A stretch of 64,000 nucleotides of DNA from Nostoc parmelioides FACHB-3921 (GCF_014696625.1 NZ_JACJQL010000012.1:1-64000), one strand, 5' to 3'; shown: positions 17,474-26,629, numbered from the stretch's first letter. The notes: generated by a model not told the origin, from the sequence alone. Numbers and translations are program-made.

Positions 17474-18649
17474 TTACTGTTGACTAAAAGGTAACTCTGC
17501 ATTGATAGCTGCAATTTCCTGCTCTTCTAATTGATTCACTTCACTAATGTAGGGACGTAAAATTTGTCCTAGACGATTATTATAAAAGCGATGGAGACTG
17601 TAATTAGGTGCAGCCGGAAAACCGCGACGTTTTTTATGTCTTCCGCCAGCGCCAGGATCAAAGCTTTGAATACCATTAGCGATCGCCCACTCAATCGGTG
17701 CATAATAGCAAGCATCAAAATGTAAGCAATCGATTTCTTGAAAACTGCCCCAATAACGACCATATAGGCGATCGTCTTTAAATAAACAAAAAGACATACC
17801 TAGAGGCTGGCGGGGATCTTGCTCATGATAAGCAGGGAAAAACACGACTCGATGACGATAGTTATGGTGTAACTGCTCAAAAAATTGCTTTGTTAAATAT
17901 TTGCTGCCCCACCAACCAAACTTGTCACAAGTATCAGCATAAAAATGATACATCAAGGGAAATAAAGACTTAGGGATGTCATCACCAGTCACGGCTTGCA
18001 GTTGTAAACCCGCCTTTGCCACAGCTTTACGTTCGCGCTTAATATTACGACGCTGATTAGCATTGAACACCATCAAGTAATCATCAAAATTCTGAAAACC
18101 TGAATTTTCCCAAATAAAACTATGGTGCAACCAAGCTGTAAACCCTTGTTTTTCTAATACTGGTTGCCATTGGGGATCAACATAAAGAAAATGGCAACTA
18201 GAAATATTATGTTTGACACAAAAAGAGTCGATTTCATGCACCATCATGGCAGTAATCTCCTCTTCATCTTCCCCATCGGCAATTAAAAACCGATAACCTT
18301 CGGCTGGGGTGAATGGTGTCATACCCAAAAGTTTGGGATAATACTGCACCCCAATACGTTCTGCCAACTCTGCCCACTGGTGATCAAAAACAAATTCACC
18401 ATAGCTATGTCCTTTAATATACAGTGGAGCCACAGCAATCAATGTTCTATCTCGCCACAGGGTCAAGTGATTTGGTAACCAACCAGTTTTAGCTGTAGCA
18501 CTGTGAGAAGTTTCCAAATTATTCAGCCAATCCCACTCCAAAAAAGGAGTTTTGAGTGGTAAGGCTAAAGCATCCCAAGCATCTTGGGGTACTTCAGCGA
18601 TTTTGTTAATCCAAACGCTGGAATAGCGAGGCTTGAGTTGTTCAACCAT
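17474..18649 (-). CDS. DUF482/GNAT-fold (FemAB-like) protein
   Basis: The 391-residue protein belongs to the DUF482 group, a peptidoglycan-biosynthesis-like GNAT family. Features are FLEWDWLNNLETS, WRDRTLIAVAPLYIKGHSYGEFVFD, FNANQRRNIKRERKAV, and the C-terminal FDPGAGGRHKKRRGF with NYSLHRFY. It probably transfers an acyl or aminoacyl group, but the substrate is unknown. It is cytoplasmic, without a signal or membrane segment. The RibD-type reductase gene lies 63 bp upstream in the same direction; between them are STRR-like GGGGATT and AAAAAGT runs. Confidence 0.88.
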   Translation of the reverse strand: MVEQLKPRYSSVWINKIAEVPQDAWDALALPLKTPFLEWDWLNNLETSHSATAKTGWLPNHLTLWRDRTLIAVAPLYIKGHSYGEFVFDHQWAELAERIGVQYYPKLLGMTPFTPAEGYRFLIADGEDEEEITAMMVHEIDSFCVKHNISSCHFLYVDPQWQPVLEKQGFTAWLHHSFIWENSGFQNFDDYLMVFNANQRRNIKRERKAVAKAGLQLQAVTGDDIPKSLFPLMYHFYADTCDKFGWWGSKYLTKQFFEQLHHNYRHRVVFFPAYHEQDPRQPLGMSFCLFKDDRLYGRYWGSFQEIDCLHFDACYYAPIEWAIANGIQSFDPGAGGRHKKRRGFPAAPNYSLHRFYNNRLGQILRPYISEVNQLEEQEIAAINAELPFSQQ

Positions 18650-18712
18650 ATTTAGGGACTGGGGATTGGGGACAAAAAAGTAAAAAGTAAAAAGGTAAAA
18701 AATTTAATTGAT

Positions 18713-19396
18713 CTAGCGTTGTAGCTGATAGTGGAGAAAAACTTCATCTTCCACTTTTTTAACTTCCAGAAGTTGAAGATGGGGGGCTAGTTGTGATGTG
18801 AATCCTCTACCATCGATGGGTGTGGGTGCGGTCACACCGCCTAAGATTAATGGACAGACGGTAAGCCAAAATTCATCTATTAAATCCAATTCCAGCATAG
18901 AAGCTATTAATGCTCCCCCGCCTAATACTAACAATCGTGCTATTTGTAGTGATGTTAGTTGCTCTACGGCTGCGATAGTATCGATTTCTCCCGTTGGAGT
19001 TTCAAAAACCAGAATGCGCTCAAATTCTGAGCGTCCTTGCCAAAAATTCTTGCCTAAGGTTGTTGTAACTAACCAACGCCTAATTGGCTGCTGAAAAAAC
19101 CTAATTTCCGGATTGAGGTTGGCAGAATGTGTAATCACTATATGAATCGGTTGGTCAGGCTTGCCTTGCTGTTGGCGTTGTTGCAGCAGAACCGTATCAG
19201 ATACGGTCAGTGTTGTACCATAAGCTCGGAGAGTGCCAGCACCTATTAAAACGGCATCAGAGGCAGCAATTTGTTGTTCCAGGTGTGTTTTATCGACACT
19301 GGTACCAAATCTAGCAGGCGATCGCCTAAAATCTGCTATCTTGCCATCTGCACTCATTGCCAAAACTACTGTGGTATGAGGACGGTGTTGCACCAT
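18713..19396 (-). CDS. RibD C-terminal-type pyrimidine reductase
   Basis: The 227-residue single-domain protein has the reductase fold: TTVVLAMSADGKIAD at the N-terminus, SDAVLIGAGTLRAYG, LLVLGGGALIASML (NADPH-binding glycine stretch) and FWLTVCPLILGG. This is the domain that reduces 5-amino-6-ribosylaminouracil phosphate in riboflavin synthesis. The deaminase half of bifunctional RibD is absent. It may complement a separate deaminase or be a paralogue with another pyrimidine or pterin substrate. Confidence 0.88.
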   Translation of the reverse strand: MVQHRPHTTVVLAMSADGKIADFRRSPARFGTSVDKTHLEQQIAASDAVLIGAGTLRAYGTTLTVSDTVLLQQRQQQGKPDQPIHIVITHSANLNPEIRFFQQPIRRWLVTTTLGKNFWQGRSEFERILVFETPTGEIDTIAAVEQLTSLQIARLLVLGGGALIASMLELDLIDEFWLTVCPLILGGVTAPTPIDGRGFTSQLAPHLQLLEVKKVEDEVFLHYQLQR

Positions 19397-19870
19397 AAGG
19401 TTGGTTTGATAGTCGGAAATGATGCCAGAAACAAAAGTATCATAACTTTACATAAACGCTTAAATAATCTATAAGCTGTTTAAATTTTGCAGCGTCCCTT
19501 CCTGGTTCAGCGCAAGCTCAGGGATTTCCACAACATAAATTATTCAATCATGTTTTCTCTCCCCCCTCTGCTCCCCGCGCCCTGTCCCCTACCTGCATAA
19601 AGTCGGCATAAGATTGAGATATTTTTGAATAGGAAGTCTCTTACCCATAGGATATTTTGTCACTTGGTACTGAATCTGTATGCAGCACAAGTCTCTCCTA
19701 CATCTACTTTGCTTAAGTTTTTGTATATTACATTGCTTTTTGTATATTAAATATTTGATACTTTTATTTCCTGATAACAAATTTATGATAACTTCATAAA
19801 TGTCTCCTTTAGCTAGTCTAAATTGCCCGTGTTTTCTGTTGTGATGTGCAGTTGCGAAGTGAGACACTAG
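19397..19870. other. Spacer between divergent genes
   Basis: This 474-bp spacer lies between the RibD-type gene and the sensor kinase. It holds a C-rich STRR-like patch (about 19560-19590, CCCCTCTGCTCCCC) and otherwise AT-rich DNA. A reading frame on the minus strand (19589-19888) has no family resemblance and overlaps the kinase start, so it is not called. Promoters for both flanking genes probably lie here but were not resolved. Confidence 0.3.
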
Positions 19871-21928
19871 ATGCCTAGTAACGGTCAATCATCCTTTCGA
19901 CGTATTTTAGTAACCAGGATTTTGCTCTTGTTTGTCCCGGTGTTGTTTGTTGGACAGATAGCGGCGTTGAATAAGGCACGCTCTAGCTTACTAAAAACTG
20001 CGCGACAAAATCTCACAGAAAGTGCTGTTATTAGAGGGGAGAGAATTCTCAATGCGATCGCCACTCTTAAAACTAACTTACTAACTGCCAGCCGCACAAC
20101 GGTTGTACAGTCCGGTTCTCCAGAGGAGATAGAAGCATTTCTGACACAGCTAGTACAAGCACTACCCAACCAAATTGAATGCTTGCAGCTAATTAACTGG
20201 CAAAATGGTGAAATAGTTGCCAGTAGCTGTGGTAAAAAAGAAATTACTCAATTTGGCCCGCTTCTACCAAGTGATAGTGTGGAACTGAGAAGCATCGCCC
20301 CCCCAAAACCTGGAGTGACTGGCCCACGTAATCCCCAAGAGCAATTACAATTACTACTCACCGCCCCCGTATATGACAAGTCTGGGAAATTGCAATATGC
20401 TTTGAATCTTCAGTCAGCATTATATAAACAAACTCGTAATCAACCAGGTTCACTCACTGGTTCTACCATAGTCATCGCTGAAGATGGGACAATATTAGCT
20501 CACCCCCTATCTGATTTAGTGGGAACTAATATCAAAGAACACTCAGATGCCAAGCAAGTACAAAGCATCATCAAAAATGCAGTTGCAGGACGTAACGAGC
20601 CAATCAATTTAATTTTCCAGAATAAGAAAGAATTAGTAGCAGGTTATACAGTAATTGACAGTCCCACAACAATACAGCCACAGCAGAAATGGATAGTCAT
20701 GTCTGTGACAACTGTAGAAAATGCTCTATTTGGCTTAGAAGAAATCAAACTCATCCTTATTGTTTTAACAGTTGGTCTAATTGGTGCAAGTTTAGTAGCA
20801 TCTTTGTATCTAGCACCTTACTTAGCTAGTCCTGTGGAAGAATTGCGCGATTATGCTTTAAACATTCATAGCCACCATACATCTAGACGAGTCCCCGATA
20901 ACTTCAAGATTCGGGAGTTTAACCAACTAGCACAAGCAATAGACCAAATGGTTGATAGGCTTAAAGTCTGGTCAGAAGAAATCGAGACGGCATGGAAAGA
21001 CGCAAAAAGTGCTAATCAAGTTAAAAGTCAGTTTTTAGCTACTACTTCCCACGAATTACGCAATCCATTAAATATTATTATCAACTGCGTACGTTTAGTT
21101 AAGGATGGCTTGTGTGATAATCGAGAAGAAGAAATAGAATTTCTTCAGCGTGCCGATGAAACAGCGATACATTTACTAGGAATTATTAACGAACTACTCG
21201 ATATTTCTAAAATTGAAGCTGGGAAACTTTCTGTAGTCAGCCAACCTTTAGATTTGCGACAAACACTTTTAGAAGTAATCAATTTACAGTCAGTCAATGT
21301 CCAACAAAAAGGCTTACAACTGAAAACCAACTTAGGCACAGAACCCATTCCTGTGAAAGCGGATGCAGCTAAATTAAAGCAAGTATTAATTAATATCATT
21401 GGTAATGCTACTAAATTCACCGATGAAGGTGGTATTAGTATTGCGACAACCATTCAAATTCAAATTGATGGTAAATCGCAAGTGATGGTTAGTATTACAG
21501 ATACAGGTTTAGGGATTGAACCTGCTCAACAACATAAACTATTCCGTCCCTTTGTGATGGTGAATGGTAGTACCACACGAAAATTTGAGGGTACAGGCTT
21601 GGGATTAGCTATTTCAAGAAACTTAATTGAACTCATGGGTGGCACTATCACTTTGGAAAGTGCTGGTATCAATCAAGGTACAACAGTTAATATTACTTTG
21701 CCATTAATTGATATCTCTTTATTAGGTTTATCAGCCACAGATCATAATACTAAAAACCCGAAAAATTCAGAAGAAGATGAAAATATTAAGGGAAAAGACT
21801 CCTTCTCCTCTAACCATCCAGAAGTAGTACATTTCGCTTGTGATGAAAACTACATCTCGAAAAAAACAGAGTTAGAAGAGTATACTGATATAGAGCGAGT
21901 TAATCTTTTTGTGATTCATAATTCGTAA
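19871..21928 (+). CDS. Membrane-bound sensor histidine kinase with Cache-type sensor
   Basis: The 685-residue protein has a first transmembrane helix at about 13-33. An extracytoplasmic sensor of about 250 residues follows, resembling a dCache domain (VYDKSGKLQYALNLQ, IVIAEDGTILAHP). After it come a second helix at about 293-315, a HAMP linker, a HisKA domain with His394 in ATTSHELRNP, and an HATPase domain with the N box INIIGNATKFT, DTGLGI and GTGLGLAI. The last about 65 residues are low-complexity and acidic. No receiver domain or adjacent response regulator is present, so the partner is elsewhere. The signal sensed is unknown. Confidence 0.93.
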   Translation: MPSNGQSSFRRILVTRILLLFVPVLFVGQIAALNKARSSLLKTARQNLTESAVIRGERILNAIATLKTNLLTASRTTVVQSGSPEEIEAFLTQLVQALPNQIECLQLINWQNGEIVASSCGKKEITQFGPLLPSDSVELRSIAPPKPGVTGPRNPQEQLQLLLTAPVYDKSGKLQYALNLQSALYKQTRNQPGSLTGSTIVIAEDGTILAHPLSDLVGTNIKEHSDAKQVQSIIKNAVAGRNEPINLIFQNKKELVAGYTVIDSPTTIQPQQKWIVMSVTTVENALFGLEEIKLILIVLTVGLIGASLVASLYLAPYLASPVEELRDYALNIHSHHTSRRVPDNFKIREFNQLAQAIDQMVDRLKVWSEEIETAWKDAKSANQVKSQFLATTSHELRNPLNIIINCVRLVKDGLCDNREEEIEFLQRADETAIHLLGIINELLDISKIEAGKLSVVSQPLDLRQTLLEVINLQSVNVQQKGLQLKTNLGTEPIPVKADAAKLKQVLINIIGNATKFTDEGGISIATTIQIQIDGKSQVMVSITDTGLGIEPAQQHKLFRPFVMVNGSTTRKFEGTGLGLAISRNLIELMGGTITLESAGINQGTTVNITLPLIDISLLGLSATDHNTKNPKNSEEDENIKGKDSFSSNHPEVVHFACDENYISKKTELEEYTDIERVNLFVIHNS

Positions 21929-21988
21929 TTGATTATGTGATGTGGGTAAACATTCGTGTTGTAGTAATGCTGTAAATTATTATAAATT

Positions 21989-23014
21989 TTATTGAAGAGA
22001 AACAGATTGGCCGCCTTGTTGGAGAGACGTGGTTAGAGCAGAGAGAATTTTGACTAATTCTGTACCTACCCAACCAGAAGAAATACTTGTAGGTGTATTC
22101 TGGAAAACAGAAGTAATGAAGCGATCGCACACTCGCTGTAAAGGTTCGCCGGTTTTTAGTTCTAAAACTTCTCGGCTTTGATTTACAGGCAAAAATAGAT
22201 TTCCCTGACGTTCAAATTCACCGTGTAACAAAGTTAACTGTGATGATGGTGACATTTCATCAAAAATCAAAGTCCCAAGGCTTCCTACCACCGCCAAACG
22301 GCGCTGTTTATCATTATTCAACCAGCACAGGTGAATATACGCCTTAAAACCATCGGGGTAAGTTAGTGTGACCCAAACTAAATCGGCTAAACCTGTTGAT
22401 TGTTGATTGTTGACTGTTGACTGTAGCCAAACTGTACCCGTCGCCTGTACACTCACAGGTACCTTACCTAACCAGTTGTTAAAGATGGCGATATCATGAA
22501 TGGCTAAATCCCATAAAGCATCAACATCTTGACGGACAGGGCCTAAATGAGTGCGTGTAGCATAGCCGTAACGTAACTCACCTAATTTACCGGACTGAAC
22601 TACAGTTTGACCTTCTTCTACGGCTGGGTGAAATAAATAGGTGTGATCAACCATGAGTATTAATCGCTGTTGCTCTGCTAATTGGCAAAGTTCTAAACAC
22701 TCTGTAGGGTCTAGGGTTAGAGGTTTTTCTGCTAGAACATGATAGCCTTGAGTGAGAGCGTCTTTAATTAAAGCGTAGTGAGTGGTAGCTGGAGTGGCGA
22801 TCGCTACTGCTGTTAATCCTGGCACTTTTTGTAAGTCAGACCACTGGGTGGTTAACAGAACATTTTCAGCCAAATTAAACTGCTGCTTAACTACAGCCAA
22901 CCTTTCTGGATGGGGATCAACTATTGCCACAACCTCAGCTTGCGGATGTGCTAAAAAATTCCGCAACAAATGCACACCCCAGCGTCCTACCCCGATAACA
23001 GCGATTTTAGTCAT
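21989..23014 (-). CDS. Gfo/Idh/MocA family NAD(P)-dependent dehydrogenase
   Basis: The 341-residue protein has the Rossmann start KIAVIGVGRWGVHLLRNF, the family EKPLTLD motif (about 96-102) and MVDHTYLFHPAV. In the second, alpha/beta domain LWDLAIHDIAIFN carries a D-x-x-x-HD pair likely to sit in the active site. Such enzymes oxidise or reduce sugars, often nucleotide sugars or bile-pigment-like substrates; the substrate cannot be predicted here. The start codon lies within the first unit of an 84-bp heptamer array (23011-23094), so no ribosome-binding site is available. Confidence 0.9.
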   Translation of the reverse strand: MTKIAVIGVGRWGVHLLRNFLAHPQAEVVAIVDPHPERLAVVKQQFNLAENVLLTTQWSDLQKVPGLTAVAIATPATTHYALIKDALTQGYHVLAEKPLTLDPTECLELCQLAEQQRLILMVDHTYLFHPAVEEGQTVVQSGKLGELRYGYATRTHLGPVRQDVDALWDLAIHDIAIFNNWLGKVPVSVQATGTVWLQSTVNNQQSTGLADLVWVTLTYPDGFKAYIHLCWLNNDKQRRLAVVGSLGTLIFDEMSPSSQLTLLHGEFERQGNLFLPVNQSREVLELKTGEPLQRVCDRFITSVFQNTPTSISSGWVGTELVKILSALTTSLQQGGQSVSLQ

Positions 23015-23094
23015 TGGTCAATAGTCAATAGTCAATAGTCAATAGTCATTGGTCATTGGTCATTGGTCATTGGTCATTGGTCATTGGTCATTGG
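23011..23094. repeat. STRR array: 12 heptamers of two types
   Basis: The array reads one TCATTGG, four TCAATAG, then seven TCATTGG units without interruption. The first unit contains the start codon of the Gfo/Idh gene on the minus strand. Such heptanucleotide arrays (STRRs) are characteristic of heterocystous cyanobacteria. On the minus strand each CCAATGA unit carries an ATG, followed by a short frame ATG ACC AAT GAC CAA TGA. Confidence 0.97.
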
Positions 23095-23240
23095 AAGCTA
23101 GTTTTTTTATACACAGCTTAAGAACAAATATGCTGCGTGAACTATCTCTTATGTTTGTTATTAGTTAATAGTCACTGGTAAATGATTAAGCGTCAATAGT
23201 TACGTGTAATTGCTTTTGACTATGGACTAATGACCAATGA

Positions 23241-23969
23241 CTATTGACTACCAATTTCTTCTGGAGGAGTGATAGCCAAAAAGGCTACTTTGGCGGCTGC
23301 TTGTTCGGCCGCTTTGATGGAGCGTCCTTTACCTTCACCGAGTTTGTTACCGTGTAACCAAACTTCGGCGGCGAAACGTTCTTGGGTGCGGTTTGCCTGA
23401 TTGATTTCGACGACTCGATATTCAGGTAACACCTTAAATTGTGCTTGCGTCCATTCTTGTAGCGCGGCTTTGTAGTTAAGTCTGGCGGGGTCGAGGCGAA
23501 TTTCGGCTGCTAGTTGGCGAAAGTGAACGTCTAACCAAGGGCGAATGAGTTCTAGATTAGAAGTGCTGAGATAAAGCGCACCTAAAACAGCTTCAAAAGC
23601 ATCTGCTAATCGGGACTCCTGACCAATTTTGTCACTGGTGGCACTGCCAGCAACCAATAAATGTAATTCTAAACCATATTCTCTAGCTAACTGGGCAAGG
23701 ATGCGATCGCTCACTAATACCGAACGAATTGCCGCAAAATCCCCCACAGGGCAGTCAGGGTAAGTCTCCCAAAGCATCACAGCCGCAGCTAATCGCACCA
23801 CCGCATCACCAACAAACTCCAACTGTTCATAATTAGCGGATTCGGACACAGTAGGATGAGTCAATGCCAAATCCAGCAATTCCCACTTAATGGGTGCTGT
23901 TGTTGGTAGACCTAATTTTCTTACTAAACTTTCAAGTTGCCTTTGTCGGCGGGGATACACAAGAGTCAT
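23241..23969 (-). CDS. rnc: Ribonuclease III
   Basis: The 242-residue enzyme cleaves double-stranded RNA in rRNA and mRNA processing. The nuclease domain shows the signature NYEQLEFVGDAV (Glu48, Glu51, Asp55) and the second acidic site LADAFEAVLGALY (Asp123, Glu126). A double-stranded RNA-binding domain follows (about 166-233: NYKAALQEWTQ, GEGKGRSIKAAEQAAAKVAF). The canonical NERLEFLGDS is slightly altered but catalytic residues are kept. The gene lies directly downstream of rnpB on the same strand, and its start codon is the first unit of a heptamer array. Confidence 0.96.
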   Translation of the reverse strand: MTLVYPRRQRQLESLVRKLGLPTTAPIKWELLDLALTHPTVSESANYEQLEFVGDAVVRLAAAVMLWETYPDCPVGDFAAIRSVLVSDRILAQLAREYGLELHLLVAGSATSDKIGQESRLADAFEAVLGALYLSTSNLELIRPWLDVHFRQLAAEIRLDPARLNYKAALQEWTQAQFKVLPEYRVVEINQANRTQERFAAEVWLHGNKLGEGKGRSIKAAEQAAAKVAFLAITPPEEIGSQ

Positions 23970-24058
23970 TATTCATTAGTCATTGGTCAACGGTCAACAG
24001 TCAACAATCAACGGTTAATAGTCTTTGCTATGGACTATTGACTATAGACTATTGACAA
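23966..24058. repeat. STRR region between rnc and rnpB
   Basis: From the rnc start codon eight heptamers follow in one phase: TCATTAT, TCATTAG, TCATTGG, TCAACGG, TCAACAG, TCAACAA, TCAACGG and TTAATAG. After a short break come TATGGAC, TATTGAC, TATAGAC and TATTGAC-type units running into the rnpB 3' end. The two halves are partly complementary and could fold as one long imperfect hairpin in the rnpB-rnc spacer. Confidence 0.9.
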
Positions 24059-24061
24059 AAA

Positions 24062-24515
24062 GAGGAGAGAGTTGGTAGTAAGCCGGGTTCTGTTCTCTGT
24101 GTAAATTGCTTTACAGGAGGGCGATTATCTATCTGGGACGTTTGTTACCAAACGCCTCTAGCGGCTCTCTGATAACGGAACTGGTAAAAGACCAACCATA
24201 GTTCCTTCGGCCTTGCTCCCAACCGGGGTTTACCGAGCCAGTACCTCTCGATACTGCTGGTGCGCTCTTACCGCACCTTTGCACCCTTACCAAAAAAGGC
24301 AAAAGATAAAAGGCAAAATTAAAAAGAAAGAAATGTTTCTTTTGCCTTTTCACTTTTTACTTTTAACTTGTTTTGGCGGTATTTTTCTGTGGCACTATCC
24401 TCACGATCGCTCGCACTGGAAGTTATCCAGCAAGTCTGGTCTTTCGGGAGTCCGGACTTTCCTCAAATCAGTTAAACTAACTGGTCTGCAACCGCCAACG
24501 CCTACTCTCTCCCTA
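24062..24515 (-). ncRNA. rnpB: RNase P RNA
   Basis: Read on the minus strand, the gene begins AGGGAGAGAGTAGGCGTTGG and has the P4-side conserved segment GAGGAAAGTCCGGACTCCC. It then has GGATAGTGCCACAGAAA, GTAAGGGTGCAAAGGTGCGG and GTAAGAGCGCACCAGC, and ends with GAACCCGGCTTACTACCAAC followed by CTCTCTCC and a TTTTT run. The 5' and 3' ends pair (GGAGAGAG with CTCTCTCC). This is a type A bacterial/cyanobacterial RNase P RNA that matures tRNA 5' ends. The ends are estimated to within a few bases. The length of about 454 nt is inflated by heptamer repeats in a peripheral helix. Confidence 0.96.
24291..24366. repeat. Heptamer repeats inside the RNase P RNA gene
   Basis: On the plus strand CAAAAAA, GGCAAAA, GATAAAA and GGCAAAA (24291-24318) are followed by a short loop. 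Then come CTTTTGC, CTTTTCA, CTTTTTA and CTTTTAA (24339-24366). The two sets are complementary and would extend a peripheral helix, most likely P12. STRR-expanded RNase P RNA has been reported for heterocystous cyanobacteria. Confidence 0.85.
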
Positions 24516-24556
24516 GTTCCAGTGTAATCTTGGATGGTGTCTTGTGTCTGTTTTGC

Positions 24557-25264
24557 TTATTTCTTTTTATTCCAGGGTAGGGCGTAAGTCCAAGGTAATT
24601 TTCTGATAGTGAAGGGACAATTAATAATGGATATGGGAGGAAATTCTGACCCAGGAGCAAAACCTGCTCGTACTTTAGTTACACGCAGTACTAGTTGTAG
24701 AGAAAAGTCTATTTCCTTACCTCTATTCATAAATTCGCCATACAATTTTTTCTGAGGTGGCCCGCCCTTTTGTAACCCTGTAATATTAATTAAGGGTTTT
24801 TTCGCTGAATAAGTGCCACTTTCTTTGTCGCGCTCAAAGACATCTTCTGCTGTAATTGACTCTGTTAGTGTTTTTTTGGGAACAATTAAACTAGGGCTTT
24901 GTGGTACAGCTAAATCACGGGTCAAATCTGGTGATTTTCTAATAACTCGCCGTGATTGTTTGGAATGCTCAACGACTAAAGAACTATTGTCCCAGTCTAC
25001 ATAAACAGCAACATCATCAGATTTATTCTCAATGCTGATTGAGAGGTCTTTAACGTCATCATAGGAGTTGGAGGCTGCAAGTTTAAAGGATATGCCTATT
25101 TTGTCGTCGAGTTCTTGTTCTTTGAGTTGGTCATCTACTACGGATTTTTTAAACTCATATTTGATGCGATCGTCAATGGCATCAACCATGCGATTGAATA
25201 TATAAGATACACCAATAATATAGATTGTTAAGACAAGTAAATTTTGGTCAGTACTCCTAGTCAT
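24557..25264 (-). CDS. Single-pass membrane protein of unknown function
   Basis: The ATG at 25264 gives 235 residues. The frame is open to a TTG at 25321, two bases from the corA stop, and that longer form cannot be excluded. One hydrophobic segment near the N-terminus (LLVLTIYIIGVSYIF) is followed by a charged helix and a beta-rich soluble domain (VYVDWDNSSLVVEH, ISIINCPFTIRKLPW). It is probably anchored in a membrane with the soluble part on one side. I recognise no family. It follows corA closely on the same strand and may be co-transcribed. Confidence 0.7.
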   Translation of the reverse strand: MTRSTDQNLLVLTIYIIGVSYIFNRMVDAIDDRIKYEFKKSVVDDQLKEQELDDKIGISFKLAASNSYDDVKDLSISIENKSDDVAVYVDWDNSSLVVEHSKQSRRVIRKSPDLTRDLAVPQSPSLIVPKKTLTESITAEDVFERDKESGTYSAKKPLINITGLQKGGPPQKKLYGEFMNRGKEIDFSLQLVLRVTKVRAGFAPGSEFPPISIINCPFTIRKLPWTYALPWNKKK

Positions 25265-25323
25265 ACTTAATATATGAACTCCATATAATAATTTTTTACG
25301 CAACCCCTCGGCAACGTTCAATA

Positions 25324-26466
25324 TTAATCACGCTCAATCATAGAAGAATTTTCTAGCCAACCTCGTTTCCAAAATAAAAATAGTAATGCAAAAGCGATCG
25401 CTCCCATCGCTCCCAAGCACAGGGGATAACCCCAATACCAGTTCAACTCAGGCATATTGTATGGCGATTTTTCTGTATTAAAATTCATGCCATATATACC
25501 TGCAACAAAAGTTAGGGGAATAAAGATGGATGAAACCACTGTCAGTAGTTTCATCACTTCATTCATTTTGTTACCGACTGCTGACAAGTATACATCCATT
25601 AATCCAGAGGCTAACTCACGGTAGGTTTCCACCATATCCATGACTTGCACTGCATGGTCATAACAATCGCGGAGATAGATTTGCACCTCTGGGCTAATTA
25701 GTTGACTGCGATCGCGTATCAAAGAATTAATCGCATCCCGTTGCGGCCAAATAGCGCGACGAAGTTGTAATAATTCGCGCCTCACATGATAAATTTTTTG
25801 CAGTGTTTGGCGCGTAGGACTAACGATTACCTCTTCCTCCAAATCCTCAAGTTCCTCGCCGTAACGTTCTAAAACTGGGAAAAAACCATCAATAATCGCA
25901 TCAAGCAAAGCATAAGCTAAATAATCGGCTCCTTGGCGGCGGATAGTCCCTTTAGCTTTTTCAATTCGCATCCTTACGCCTTCAAAGCAATCATGCTCTG
26001 GTTCTTCCTGAATACTTAACAAGTAGTGCTTACCTAAAACTAGACTGACTTGCTCACTATAAAACCCAGACTCTCTTTCCTTAGGTACAACCATCCGGGC
26101 AATAAATAATAATTGGTCGTCGTAATCCTCTGTTTTAGGACGTTCCGAGACATTTACCACATCTTCCAACACCAGAGGCGGTAACTCAAAAACTTGCCCC
26201 AATCGCTCTAATATTTCCTGATTACCCAAACCCTGGACATCTACCCAAGTCACAGACTCCGTATCCAAATAGGGAACGCATTCTTCCGGTGTGGCAACTC
26301 GCTGATGAGTAAAATCAATTTGGTTATAGTCAATTAAGTCAATTTCCGGTGGCGGCGCATCTGCATCAATAATGATGGTTCCGGGGATGGTTCCAGGGTA
26401 GTGATAGAACTCATCTTTATATGGTTTATTGACTACTTTGGCAAAGCGACGCAGTTTTCTAATCAT
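25324..26466 (-). CDS. corA: CorA-type magnesium/cobalt transporter
   Basis: The 380-residue protein has the long soluble alpha/beta N-terminal domain (TWVDVQGLG, PLVLEDVVN) and the long stalk helices. Two C-terminal transmembrane helices flank the family signature GIYGMNF (GMN), followed by a basic end (FWKRGWLE). CorA forms a pentameric channel for Mg2+ uptake with cytoplasmic Mg2+ gating. It is complete and conserved in length. Confidence 0.95.
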   Translation of the reverse strand: MIRKLRRFAKVVNKPYKDEFYHYPGTIPGTIIIDADAPPPEIDLIDYNQIDFTHQRVATPEECVPYLDTESVTWVDVQGLGNQEILERLGQVFELPPLVLEDVVNVSERPKTEDYDDQLLFIARMVVPKERESGFYSEQVSLVLGKHYLLSIQEEPEHDCFEGVRMRIEKAKGTIRRQGADYLAYALLDAIIDGFFPVLERYGEELEDLEEEVIVSPTRQTLQKIYHVRRELLQLRRAIWPQRDAINSLIRDRSQLISPEVQIYLRDCYDHAVQVMDMVETYRELASGLMDVYLSAVGNKMNEVMKLLTVVSSIFIPLTFVAGIYGMNFNTEKSPYNMPELNWYWGYPLCLGAMGAIAFALLFLFWKRGWLENSSMIERD

Positions 26467-26581
26467 GCAGTTTTACCCGAAACTTAATTAATAAAAAGAG
26501 TCAAGAGTCAATGGTCAATAGTCAAAAGCTAGCTTCTGTGTATCTACCTCTTGAACGCTGATTCAGAGTTTCTTCCCCTAA

Positions 26582-26629
26582 ACCCCCACACCCCTACACC
26601 CCTACACCCCTACACCCACCCTTACACCC
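26582..26629. repeat. Tandem C-rich repeat (CCCCTACA units)
   Basis: Several copies of the 8-mer CCCCTACA with degenerate neighbours lie in the spacer between the divergent corA and glyS genes. They are preceded by TCAATGG/TCAATAG heptamers (about 26507-26525). A G-rich counterpart (GGTGTAA/GGGTATA) occurs at 42961-42994. No other element was recognised in this 230-bp spacer. Confidence 0.85.

Noticed and set aside
19589..19888. 99-codon minus-strand frame overlapping the start of the sensor kinase
   Set aside because: No similarity recognised, Cys/His/Arg-rich random-like composition, and it overlaps a well-supported gene.
23011..23094. Heptamer arrays as CRISPR
   Set aside because: Units are 7 bp and contiguous with no unique spacers, and no cas genes are present; they are STRRs.
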